Program-made: the position numbers and the translations under genes
The notes under the pieces: generated by a model
Seen by the model: the letters and a program-made list of their open reading frames with translations, nothing else
Told to the model about the DNA's origin: nothing
Databases searched by the model: none
Origin: Apostichopus japonicus
Taxonomy: Eukaryota > Echinodermata > Holothuroidea > Aspidochirotida > Stichopodidae
Direction of reading: 5' to 3'
Assembly: GCF_037975245.1 (NCBI RefSeq)
Contig: NC_092569.1
Location: 27,907,668-27,971,667, forward strand
DNA: 64,000 bases
Part shown: one piece after another, positions 25,677 to 37,065 of the stretch
Layout of the letters: each line of letters opens with the position of its first letter
Numbering within the stretch: position 1 is the first letter of the stretch

Positions 25677-26155
25677 TTAGACTGAACGAATTTTCATTGT
25701 TGTTGTTGTGATACCGCAATCTGAACCGTGAAGATTCTTCCAGAAGATACCGCGGTAATCGTTGTCCGAGTAATCACCATTCAGATTGGAGTAGCCGCAG
25801 GAATAGAAAGTTGTCTCATAGACCGGGTTTTTGTTTGCACAGCATCTCTTATTATAATAACAGTTATTACTACTACAGCCGTCACAATTATAGCATTTAT
25901 AATGACGACGATCGGAGTCATAATAATAACAATAATATTAATAACAATAGCAGCGACAGTCAGAGTACTCGTAGTCACCTGTAGCTACGCGGTTGCTGAA
26001 TGAGTAGCAGTTGCTGGTAGAGCCCGTATTACTATCATCTGGATACCACCAGCCACCTCGATGTTTTTCTGCGCAGTCGAAGGTACTCGATCCATCATTG
26101 TCTTGATCGTGCGTACTAAATCGATACCCTGAATTTGCTCCCATTGCGTTATTAC
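25677..26155 (-). CDS. Exon 7: C-terminal third of fibrinogen domain 2 with Cys/Tyr-rich insertion and internal TAA
   Basis: It starts GNNAMGANSGYRFSTHDQDND, where DQDND is the usual fibrinogen calcium site, then DCAEKHRGGWWY. The expected next piece (a Cys followed by SNLNGxY) is delayed by about 79 codons rich in Cys and Tyr, for example DCRCYCY, then TAA at 25,938-25,940, then YYCYYYDSDRRHYKCYNC. After that the canonical end returns in the same frame: YSCGYSNLNGDY, GIFWKNL, TTTTMKIRSV and stop at 25,677-25,679. The insert is built largely from TAT/TGT codons. The TAA may be a real truncation, a polymorphism, readthrough or a sequence error. Confidence 0.8.
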
Positions 26156-29100
26156 CTGGATAGAAATAAGCAAATACTTAATGAAGTTAAATTTTGTCAA
26201 GTCTTCTTATTTGCATACTGGACGTTATTAAACTACCGTGGGTTAGTTTTCTGTAATTTTCGGTTGTTAGTGCGTTTGTTGTTGTGTTAGTTCATGTTTG
26301 GGCTTGACTATTATTTTAGGTTCATATAGAAGCTCTTGAGCTTTCTTTTCGCAGTTTACTAATTGAAGATAGGTGTCAAATATATCCAGTTTTTCTGGTG
26401 AGGTTCCAATATTGACGATTTGTCTGGGAACCTTAGTTCATACATCGTTCATTATTAACTAATACATGTTTGGGATAAATAGTTAACTTTATGATACTCT
26501 TTCACTTTTGCGACGAATATTATATAATAAAGCGTTTTAAAGGGACATGTGAGATGAGTAGAACTGTTAACAGCTAATAACTCAAGTTCTGCCAAATAAA
26601 AAGCATAGTTTTGATTGTTCAATTACTAGATTTCCAAATAAGAGGGAAAATATGTAAAGTGTTGGATCTTCTCATCTTTGTCACTACCATCTTTTGTGAA
26701 ACGTTCTTATCTTTCATCTGACGTGTTGACATCCATTTGATAATGACAAAAAATTATTTAACTATATTCTGATTATACATTCATACATATAAGAAATAAG
26801 GCGGGCAATGCTATTTGGAAATGTAACACGTACGATTTTCTCGACTGATCTCTCACAAAAACTTCCGAATTATTTGATATGTTCTATTATAATTTTAATA
26901 TGATAGGCCTCTTAATAATTCCATAAACGAATATTCAATGGTCTAATGAAAGTTAATTTGTTTCTCTTTTGAAAACGGTTAAGTCATATTTAATGAAATT
27001 TCTAAGGTTTCCAGATTAGTTATTAATCCTTTTCTTGTCTAAGATTGAAAAAGTCTGAATGCTGAAGCGAGAAATTAGACGCAAAACTATATAGGAATTT
27101 AGTTGATAAGACATATTATGATGTTACGATGTATAATTATACGAACACGTGCTAAAATGTTAAGCAAGTGTACAGTAAACAATGAGTATGAGACTGTAAG
27201 CACGAGGTCTAAATTAGTATCTACACTATCTATATAACATGACCTGAGTATATGTACGAGTACAAACCATGTAATGTGATTAAGACTACACGCAGTTATG
27301 CTAGAGTGGGATTACGCAATAACTACAAGTCTGCGTATTATTGACAGTTAGCACAATACATACCAGCATTTCCATTGTAGTCACTCAATGACAGTCGGTA
27401 TTTGTCTCCCTCGTTACTGATTCTGAAAGATAAATAACGGCTGTGGTATGTTGATCCTTCCGTGTTTGTCTTTTCTACTATAAGTTGGTAGTTTATGTTT
27501 GGTTGCTTTGTCAAACTGTATATTTTGTCGTTGCCAATCCAGTGGTCTCCTGTGGGAATTCCAAAACCGTTTTTGTACTCATTCCAGTTTCGATAAAAGT
27601 TGACAGAGCTAACTGTACGTCGTTGTAAAATCTAGAATGAGAATCAAAGAGTTTATCGATTGGATGTGAGTAATATATGAAATATCTCATTTGTACTACA
27701 ATAATTTAGAGAAAGTAACTGGTGAAGGTCAATATCCGATTGGATTAAAGTGATAGGAAAATGGATCAATTTAATCAAATAATTTAAATGTTAGTCTAAG
27801 AAGTCCTGTTATATGAGAAAATACACATTTAACGTGGTAAAGTTCTGTTTTTTAATAGTTAAAACTTACTGTCCAACCACCACTAGACATGTCACAATAA
27901 ACTTCAAAACCAGAGCTTTCAGCGGGATAAATAGTATATTTTCCGTTATTTCTTCTGTTTGCTACGTAAAGATCAGAACAGTCTATCGGTCCACTGCGGG
28001 AACATGTAAGACCATCGCCTTCGAACCATTCGTTACAGTAACATCTACGGACATCATTCCGCTCCTCGCAGGTTGCGTCTGCGCTACAACTGTAACTCTC
28101 ACTTGTAAGTACGTTACTGTTGCAAGTTATCCGTAAGGAACAGTCAGAATTAATGTATGATTCACCTTCCTGGAAAAGATAAATGTTAAACGACATTTTC
28201 TAGTGAAAGTAAAATCAATGTTCATTCGGTTCAACGCTTGGTATTGCTCTCTGAGTACAACTGAATTTCTACTATTAAATGGTCGTGGGCGTTTTAAATA
28301 TGTTAGGTAAAGTTCATTGTTCTGGGTGTAATTGCTTTGGATGCCTTGTATTTTGCTAGGTCTCAATTAGAAGACGTTTGCAAGAACATGTTAAACCGAA
28401 ATAGAAGTGAAAATCTGTATCATCAATAATCATGAGAATTAATAACAGATAAAATAAAAAGTATGGTCCAATCAATTGAAATCCAAGATTTTATGTTATA
28501 GTGTACTTTTCATGTAATATATTAAGACTTGTGAACGGCATCAAATAAACTTACTGCTAATACGACGCCTTCCCCTTGAACGTAACAGCCACATTGCTCT
28601 TGAGGTATGCATATATCTCCAAGTACCATGTAGTTTTCTGGACAAAGACATTTCTCTGGATCCACTGGTATGACACAATCATTCGGATTCTCACAAGTTC
28701 TTTCACATGTATTGTCATAATTATCCTTGTTGGATGAGCACCAGGTGATGGGGAAATCTGGGGAAATTGAAACCACAACAAGTTAATCTTAGCTGGAAGT
28801 GTTAACTCACTGTTATGACATTAATTTATTAGCGAATCGTGTTACCATTGTAATGCTATGAGCGCTCGGAACATTTACTGATTGTTAAAATAGGATCAAA
28901 TCTAAGCCGGATTTTGTATTGTTAAGGCTCATTCAACTGATACTCATTTATGTCACACATACAAAATAATATTACATTATCAAGTATTCGACTATGGGAA
29001 TCAATAAATATAGTTGTGTATGATAGTTATTTCCTCCATTGAAACCTTTTTTAAGCATTCTTCAATTTCCGTTTTGAGTACAAAGATATGGAAAAAAATA

Positions 29101-32100
29101 TTTGAATAAAAGTCTAACCTGTTATTCCTTCGACAACACCAAGACTTGTTATAGAATAATTCCCCCATTCATCGGCAATGCGAAAGTTGTCGTAAGTCAA
29201 GGAATACGATTGGCCTGCATAATTCTCTAGCTCGATGCGCAGCTGGTACCTATTTTGGTTTATCAAGTGAGATAACTTTTCATTACCAATCAGAAATTCA
29301 CTGCCTAAGAAACCAATTCCGTTTTTGTATTCGTCCCAGGTTCGATTAAAGCCGATGGATCCATCAACACGTCGTTGTATGACCTGAAGAATTCAAAAGA
29401 TACGTAGACAACTAACGGATAAATTGTATTATCTTATGAACTAAACCATATAGCCAAAAGTTGCGGCTCACATCAAGAAATACGAATAAGATAGAACACA
29501 TCTGTGATGTTGCGTTATATCTTATCTTTATACATATCAAGATCACTACCATGGGTGTGCACATACAATAAGTTGTCTAATCGTATTAAAATTCAATGTA
29601 ATTACTCTGGGAGTTTTGTTTCCGATATTAGGCTTCAAATATTCATACATCGAACAAGGTATATCATCCGACACACTGTACATTTAAAATGGATTGAAAA
29701 TGTCAATGTGTTCTACAAAGTGTATCTTGGAGAGTAACGTCTGAGATTGTAAGTGTTCACATCTGAAATATATTACTTACTGTCCAACCTCCAGATGTAG
29801 TGTTATGATCACAGTGTGTTTGAAATGGTTCCGGATACTGGTCAGGTTTGATCAGGTATACACCGGATTTGGCGTTGGTAGAAGAGCATTGGTTAAGTAC
29901 TTCATGACAATCCCTTGGATACTCCGGAGTTTGGAATAGAAAATACTGCAAATCTAGCACCAAGATAATGTAAAGAACAAGATGAGAACAAATCGTAAAG
30001 CTGTTGCAGATAGATTCCCATATGTAAACTTTTGATTTCAAGACAAATATAATATATATGCTACATTGCAATAGATTTGTTTAAACTACACAGTTAACAT
30101 GACGTGGTAAACTACCAAAAGAAAATGTATTCAATCATTTTCGGCTAATATTCATGGAGGCTAATATAAGCAAGTATATCTTTTTGAAATAAAAATCTAA
30201 CGCAAAGAACTACCGTGATCACCATGGTCACAGAAGCAAGCATGATTAGTAATAGCTTTCCTCACCATGAGGGTATGCTTTGGACCTATTTTCACCTTAT
30301 AACAATCTAACGTTCATCAGCACCGACCTGAGATTTGAAAGTGCTCAATTATTGAACGAGTCTGCAGTATACAAGATATAAACAAAGTGTGTGTTTTATC
30401 CCTTCTGTTACTATTACTTGCCATTTAGCCTCTGAAGAAGATCCTGCTAGGATCGAAGGGTCAGGCCAACTAACTTTGCACAAATGACTAACAAGTATAT
30501 ATACATATAATCGGAACTTCTTAATTGCTTGAAATAAACATTGACTAATGACTTGTATTTCTTTCAGTTTTATTATCGCTGAGTATCTACAATTTACCCC
30601 AATCAGCGCTAAAACTACTTCAATACACAGTACAAGGAAATTATTGAGAATTGTAAGTCATTATTTATCTTACAAATTGAAATAGGAGAAAGTACCACAT
30701 ATGAAGTATATACATCTAGATGGTTCCTTTCTAAATTAAACTTTTTCCGAGCTATTATTTAGAAAACAAATTTCTGTTAATTGGTTAGTTCTCGGTAGTT
30801 TATATTAACCGTTACCCTTACAGAACGAAAACTTACTTGAATCGTTGACTCTTGTGCTTGACGATATCTGAGGTAACAAAAAATTGTAGGGAATGTACGG
30901 TTAATTAAAATACATTATATAGAAACAATATCGAGTTAAGAAGGTTGTAAGAAGAGCAATGTATCACAAAATACAGGACCAACGCCAATCTATTACACCT
31001 TCACTTTAACAGATCCTATCATTTTAAGTTTAAATATACAGAACAGAATTTTATAGCTCATTAAAATAAAATCTGATTTCGCTTTTGATTCAAATAAATG
31101 AACAATTTCCAACTTGTAAATTATTATAGAAAAAGGTAATAAGAACGGAAAGAAAATTTCACAATCTAAATTCTAAGCAGTACTAGAATATTTCGCAATC
31201 TTAATATTTATTTAACATTGATTTAACTGATGATAAGCATAGCTAATATTAAAAGTAGGTTTTATTGAATAACTTTAATTGTTTGAAAATATGATCATAT
31301 GTCTTCTTATTCTCATTACTATACATAAAACAAACATAAGTCACCATACACTAACTTAATTAAAGGATCATAACAACGATAAGCAGATGAGAGTAATAAT
31401 TCCCTGTCCAGTATACTAATCGAAATGTGAATGACATATTATCTGAGAAAGCGAAAAGAAAACTTACAATATACTTTTGAAAGAAAATTAAGAGTACAAA
31501 CATCAGCGTATCCGATTGTACATTTTCCCGCATAATATTTTTTTGGCAGTAATGAATGTTGTTCAATGCAGGTGTGTTGTGAATTATAAACAAAAATAAT
31601 TGATATAGTTAAGCTTTTATCAATATAAAAAACCCTTGATAACCGCCAAAGTTGTTTAGCACGCTCCCAAGTTGCATAATATTGACCAAAAGCGGTAATT
31701 TTTACATTTTTACCCTTTCGCATACTAAGAACATTTCTTAAAAACGGTGATTTTAGGATGTATGACGTTTTGAAATGTGTTCGTGTCCCTCATACGCTTC
31801 CGTAACCTACTACCACTAATGAAAAGGTATATATTATGCTGAAACGATGTAATTCAAAGTTTACCATTTTCTGTTTGGAAATTTAAATAAAATCAAATTA
31901 AATTATTGCAGAAATCTTGAACTATGTGCAAACGTATTCTAGTTAAAATATTCATCAAACTGTATTATATTTTTACAATGAGACACTTTATTCTGTCCTT
32001 CTTGAAAAGAAATGAAGGAAATTCATGATCCGTAAACTTTGATCTCCTAGTGGTACGTACAAGCTACTTGATTGACTTAGACAAGCATCAACAACACTTT

Positions 32101-35100
32101 TTTGTCTTCAATATCACAAAACACGTTTACGTTTTACGCCCCAGCTACTGAACATTCGTTCGCCTGAAAGTTACAACTGTATAACATGTAAGTACGACAT
32201 TTGTTGTTAACTCCAACAAACTTTTGCGACAGCAACTTTTTGCTTTATCATAGAAAATATGTCGATATTTCTAGAAATATTGTACTCAAAACGTTTGCAA
32301 TAATTAAGGCTTTTAATGTGCCCACATTATGCAGAGTTATCTGTAACCTACAAAAACATGGTTAAAATCATACATTATATTTTTAGAAATTAAAAAAAAA
32401 CAAGTTTAAGTTCGGAGTAAAAAATATTTGGGCAAAGCCTAATACTTGATGGGAACTTTAGTTCCCTCCTAGTTATTTGTTTCAATTAATCTAAGCTTAA
32501 TAAGCTAAACTAACAATAAGGATGAAAATCTTTAAAGCACATGTGATGGAACGATTGCAAACTTTTTACGAAAAATGCTAATAATGACGATTCACGCTCA
32601 TTCAAAAAACCTCATGTATAGCAAAATACAAGTTAGCGTATCCATAACGAAAACTTTTTTTGATTACCCTTTGTGCACATCAAAAGCGGATACTCTTTCG
32701 GCAACTTTACGTTTACTGTATCTATTTAAGATATGAAACCATTCTTGAACGCCCCAGAACATCCCCGTGAACCCAGCTCCCATGAAAACACATCCTTGTT
32801 CATAACAGAACGTGCATGGATATTTTTTCTTACCTATGGTTGGCGTAATTCTCTGAAGTATCCTAAGTCAAGGATAACACATTATATCATAACGACACAT
32901 ATTTTTCTTTACTTCTCTTGATATGAAAGGAAGTGACATTTGACGCCTGCGCGCAAAGCTTTGTATGAAAGTAAGATACTACGTTGAAGGAGGAAATAAT
33001 TCAGAAATATATTGCATGAAATGCACGTTCCGTCTAATTCTGACATCATATCTATTGAATATAACATATTAGAATTAGTTAGTATTTTATTTGTGCATTG
33101 GTTCACGACAACTCTTACATGGTCTACATGTGCTGAGATTATCCGATACTTCGTCAATTAAGTATGTTGGGAAGAAGCTAATGATATACCAGTCGTGCAA
33201 AAATTCTTCTTCAAAACGTTATTTTTGTCAGAATAGTTATGAAAAAATATAAGTGCCTAAGTAAACGATATCTGTTAACTTGAAAAGAAATGATAGGCAA
33301 CTGTTCAACAGACACATCAAATTTCAAATATAACTTTGTAAAGTTATATCCATTTTGAAAATTCTTGACAATCAACATCATCTAGATTCCCTCAAAACAA
33401 CACGATTTTGAGTAAAAGCCGTTCTTGTCTACGTGATCACGTGTTGTATGGTAACATTTCCAATATTTTTAAATTATAGACTTTGCAAGGAAGAAACGAG
33501 GAAATGATGGATACAAGCCTGTCTTCTCGACAACGTGGCAAAAAAGCTCTGAATCATAAATTATAACATTTCTACAGTTTTGTTCTTTTAAAAAAACAGA
33601 ATCAGGAACTTTACAACGGAAACGCACAGCGCGAAGGCATACGTATTTATATATTGTTTTGTCTGGGATGATTGAGTTATGTTAATAAACAAGTCTGTGT
33701 TACTATTCTCCTTTTTCTTGACATTGGTTTGGTACAATTAAAAAAAAATCTTAGCATGAATCTTTTTTTCATTATTGTGGGTTAGTATACGATCTTCCTG
33801 GTGCTATATGCAAAATTTCAAAACTAACAACGTTTCACATTGACTTTTTTTATTATACTTTATTCTTAATTTCTTATCACTTTTCATAACATTAAGGTTA
33901 TAATTTTCGTACTTTATTTTTATTTTTAATGCGGTGTTTCGTGCAACTTCTTACAAATATGTTGGATATTAGAATATCTAAATTTAGTTGATGAATATTA
34001 CATTGACATGCGTCAAAATCATCCCTATGATAAACGCACATGACCGAATCGAACACATTATTAACAGATGCATGTGTAATACGATGCAATGACCGCCAGA
34101 GGGAAAACAAAACATTGGAGAACAAACAGTGTTACCTTAAACCGCAAAATAGTAAGTGGAATGATTGAAATTTAGGGGTTGATACATTCTAAGAAGGAAC
34201 ATTAAGATTGATATTGGTTGGTCATGAAAAGAAAATTTCAAGACAAAATACAGAATTATTAAAAGTTGTACATAAAAATGTTGGAGACGGGGTTACTTGG
34301 CTTACAAATATCGGTTGCCAAATTACCTGTATCAAATATAAGGTGTTTTTGGGTAGTTTGGCAAACACTTGTTGATCATTTTAAGATACATTCTGTTTCC
34401 TCTTGTGTATTTGCATGATGAACTGATCAATATATATTCGTACGTAGGCCTACGGGGCTGTATTGAAGAGTGTGTTACATTAATGCGTTTACTGTGTTAT
34501 GTTTTACAGATACCTGCCCAGCGAGCAAATTTCCAAGTTGTTGTCAGATATACAGTATAATACTTAACATATTAACACTTTTGTGAGCGAGAATTTGAAA
34601 GTGATCATCTACAGTTTTGTTCTTTTGAAAAACAAAAACAGGAACTTTACAACGGAAACGCACAATGAGAAGATATATACATTCATTTATGTTTTTGTCT
34701 GGGATGATTGAGTAATGTTAATAATCAAGTTTTTTGTTACTGTTCTCCTTTTTCTTGACATTGGTTTGGTACAACTTTAAATAAAAACATTTTAGCATGA
34801 ATTTTTTTTTTTATTGTCAGTTAGACTCTCTTTCTGATGCTTCAGGAAAATCTTCAAAACTAAGAACTTTTCACATTTTTTTTTATTATACTTTATTCTC
34901 TATTTCCTATCGCTTTTCATAACATTTAGTCTCTTAATTGTCGTACTTTATATTTATTTTCATTTTTATAGCAGCGTTTCGTGCAAACTTATAACAAATA
35001 TGATGAATATTTGAATATTTATATTTATTTGATGATTATTACATTGACATGCGTTAAAAATCATCCCTATGATAAACGCACATGGAAGAATCAAATATAT

Positions 35101-37065
35101 TTTTAACAGATGCATGTGTAATACGCTGATATGACCGCCAGAGGGGAAACAACACATTGGAGAACAAACAGTGTTACCTTAACCGGCAAAATCGTAAGGG
35201 GAACGATTGAAATTTAGGGGTTGATACATTTTAAGAAGGAACAAAAAGATTGACATTGCTTGGTCATAAAAATAAAGTTTCAAGACAAAATACATAATTA
35301 TTAAGATAAACTTTTTGTACATAAAACTATTGGAGACGATTTTTCAGTATTACGCTGGTATAAAATTGTGTTATTTAGCTTTCAAATATCGGTTGCCAAA
35401 TTACCTCTATCAAATATAGGGGGTTTTGGGGAAGTTTTGCAAATAATCGTTGATCTTTTTAAGCTAAATTCTGCTTACTCTTGTATTTGGATGATAAACT
35501 GATCAATAGATATTCGCACGTACGTGCCTGTATTGAAAGTGTTTTACATTAATGCGTTTATTGTGTTATGTTCTACAGATACATGCCCGGCGAGTAAATG
35601 TCCAAGTTGTTGTCAGGTATATATTGTCATAACAAACATATTAACACTTTTGTGAAAGCCAATTTGAAACTGCTTGGAATGCTCTAATGTTGAATTGACT
35701 ATTGCTGTTTTTGTAGTTTACAATTGATTGTTAAAAATTGCAAACAGAAATTGTTACAATACTGAGAGTTTTTTAATTAGTCTTGAAAAGGAAAGAAAAA
35801 ACATTTCAGCTCTATTGCGTAAAGCTACCATTTCTATATACACGAAAAAAACATGAACATTTATGTTGACAAATTATGCGTCTGTGTATTAGGAATTATT
35901 TCGAACATTACATCCCACAGATTGATAACATCAGTGTAACGTTTTAAATATAGCAATTTGGATATTAAACGTATTTAAAAGTTCAATTAGCATTTCCGTA
36001 TGCAAATTTGTTGTTTTGAAAAATTAAAAGCTGAACTTTATTCACTTGATCCTACCAGTTGGGCATTCATTTGACGGAGAGATAAATGTTGTATTCGGAA
36101 AATATGAATAGTTTTATGAATTGACGGAACAAATTGTCATCGTGAAGAATTAACTTCGTTGTGTTTTGAAATTGTAAGTTGCTTTATACATTCGCGTTTT
36201 AAACTTCATCCTATATTTTCTTGATGAGCAAATGATTAGTTCACAAGTTAATCATACAGTTATTATAATAGGTTAATAGATACTTTATCATATGTAGGGT
36301 TTCGAAACCCATATGCTCTCGTTGCAAAAAAAACGATAAGGCTGTGCACTCAAGATGGACGCGAAACATGTTGTATTTGAAACAGAATTGTGTGAATTTT
36401 GGATATATTTAAGTTATAATATTTAGACATTTCAATATGTGTATGTATTTTGTATTTCAGGTGCTTTAAAGTTCTCCTCCAAACAGATTTGTGTTGATTG
36501 TAAATAGTTTAGCTTCTGCAAATGACATGTACAAGGTAGATGTTCTGCCTAGTAAAAATTATGTTGTAGATTTTCTTTTTACGTGTTTGTTTTATTATCA
36601 AAACTCAGTGATGTAATTCCTAATTAGGTATCAACAAAATGGGACAGAATGGACCGTACGAAAAGGGGGGTGTTAGAGAATATATAATGACAAGATATTA
36701 AATGCAATAAGTAATAAAGAGAGAAATTGCTCGATAACTCAAGTTTCAAAAAAGTTACAGTTGAATTGAGCCGATAGCTCACCAATCGTAATATTCTCTA
36801 CAAACAATCGTGAGTAACAAGTCAGCGCAGTTAGACAGTTGTTTTATTCTATATGTAGAAAAAAGGTACAGGTCCTTTTTGAAGCTGAAGTGAATGAAAT
36901 ACTGACACATTGTCAATTAGTGAAAGAAAATATACAAGTGAAAGTTTACTTTGAAGAAATGAGTTTGATTTAAGTTATGTTTTAGAGACTTACCCGAAAA
37001 CCATTTAAGTTTAAAAGCAGCAACACAGCAAAGACGAAAATATATTTTCTTCGAAGTTCTGCCAT
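25677..37065 (-). CDS. Secreted chimeric fibrinogen-related protein (FReD-TIL-EGF-FReD), seven exons
   Basis: Exons on the minus strand are 37,065-36,994, 29,945-29,781, 29,383-29,119, 28,757-28,555, 28,169-27,870, 27,631-27,364 and 26,155-25,677. All borders are GT-AG and all phases agree, giving 584 codons including the stop. The order is signal peptide, fibrinogen domain lacking its last third, TIL cysteine-rich module, VWC-like stretch, EGF-like module, and a second fibrinogen domain. Fibrinogen-related proteins are secreted and often act as lectins or immune recognition factors. TIL/VWC modules occur in mucin-like and zonadhesin-like proteins. Ligand binding here is inference. Codon 497 is an in-frame TAA inside a Cys/Tyr-rich insertion in the last exon. 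Past it, the same frame resumes canonical fibrinogen sequence. The link from exon 1 to exon 2 across a 7-kb intron rests on phase, strand and the duplicated neighbour, and an intervening exon is possible. Confidence 0.75.
26156..27363 (-). other. Intron 6 of the fibrinogen-related gene
   Basis: GTATGT donor (27,363) to CCAG acceptor (26,156). AT-rich, no exon-like sequence seen. Confidence 0.8.
27364..27631 (-). CDS. Exon 6: middle third of fibrinogen domain 2
   Basis: ILQRRTVSSVNFYRNWNEYK, NGFGIPTGDHWIGNDKIY, YQLIVEK and YRLSLSDYNGNA match the fibrinogen core (the WIGND motif). It ends in phase 1 at donor GTATGT. Confidence 0.9.
27870..28169 (-). CDS. Exon 5: VWC-like tail, EGF-like module, start of fibrinogen domain 2
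   Basis: It opens with EGESYINSDCSLRITCNSN, completing a TIL-E/VWC-type stretch. An EGF-like module follows (SCSADATCEE, RRCYCNEWFEGDGLTC), then the second fibrinogen domain begins (IDCSDLYVANRRNNGKYTIY, FEVYCDMSSGGWT). Exactly 100 codons, flanked by TTTTCCAG and GTAAGT. Confidence 0.88.
28555..28757 (-). CDS. Exon 4: TIL cysteine-rich module
   Basis: Cysteines are spaced as in trypsin-inhibitor-like modules: WCSSNKD, NTCERTCENPNDC, KCLCPENYMV, GDICIPQEQCGCYVQGEG. The split codon G|AT (Asp) joins it to exon 3, and it ends in phase 0 at GTAAGT. In mucin-like proteins such modules lie next to VWC or VWD domains. Inhibitor activity should not be assumed. Confidence 0.85.
29119..29383 (-). CDS. 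Exon 3: middle third of fibrinogen domain 1
   Basis: After acceptor CTTCAG it reads VIQRRVDGSIGFNRTWDEY, KNGIGFLGSEFLIGNEKL, YQLRIEL and a YSLTYDNFRIAD segment, a good central fibrinogen fold. It ends in phase 1 at donor GTTAGA. The next exon goes straight to the TIL module, so the calcium-site and pocket third of this domain is missing. Confidence 0.9.
29781..29945 (-). CDS. Exon 2: N-terminal third of fibrinogen domain 1
   Basis: After acceptor TTTGCAG, 55 codons carry YPRDCHEVL, SGVYLIKP, FQTHCDH and SGGWT, the usual start of a fibrinogen C-terminal domain with its first disulfide cysteines. Donor GTAAGT follows. Confidence 0.88.
29946..36993 (-). other. Intron 1 of the fibrinogen-related gene
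   Basis: A 7-kb span. Its exon-1-proximal part (33,300-36,993) is the second copy of the block at 1-3,888 and includes tandem units starting at 34,121 and 35,159. 30,428-30,466 is a ribozyme-like hairpin of retroelement type. 30,837-30,867 looks like a 31-nt exon (good acceptor and GTAAGT donor) but breaks frame. The rest holds no recognisable gene. Confidence 0.6.
30428..30466 (+). other. Hammerhead-like hairpin, probable retroelement remnant
   Basis: CTGAAGA (30,432-30,438), hairpin GATCC/GGATC with loop TGCTA, then GAAG and GGTC. GCCT before and AGGC after pair as stem I. The layout matches the motif at 18,058-18,101, and position 7 of the conserved box is free in hammerheads. GAAG instead of GAAA suggests decay. 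Confidence 0.35.
36994..37065 (-). CDS. Exon 1: signal peptide
   Basis: ATG at 37,065 opens 24 codons: MAELRRKYIF, a hydrophobic VFAVLLLLNL core and NGFR before donor GTAAGT. Phase 0 at its end fits exon 2 (29,945). It is the homologue of 3,889-3,960. Confidence 0.7.

Noticed and set aside
25728-26003. 91-codon plus-strand frame rich in Ile/Val/Thr, membrane-like
   Set aside because: It is the antisense shadow of the TAT/TGT-rich insertion in fibrinogen exon 7.
30837-30867. 31-nt mini-exon with good acceptor and GTAAGT donor in intron 1 of the fibrinogen-related gene
   Set aside because: Its length would throw exon 2 out of frame from the phase-0 exon 1. No alternative acceptor of exon 2 repairs this.
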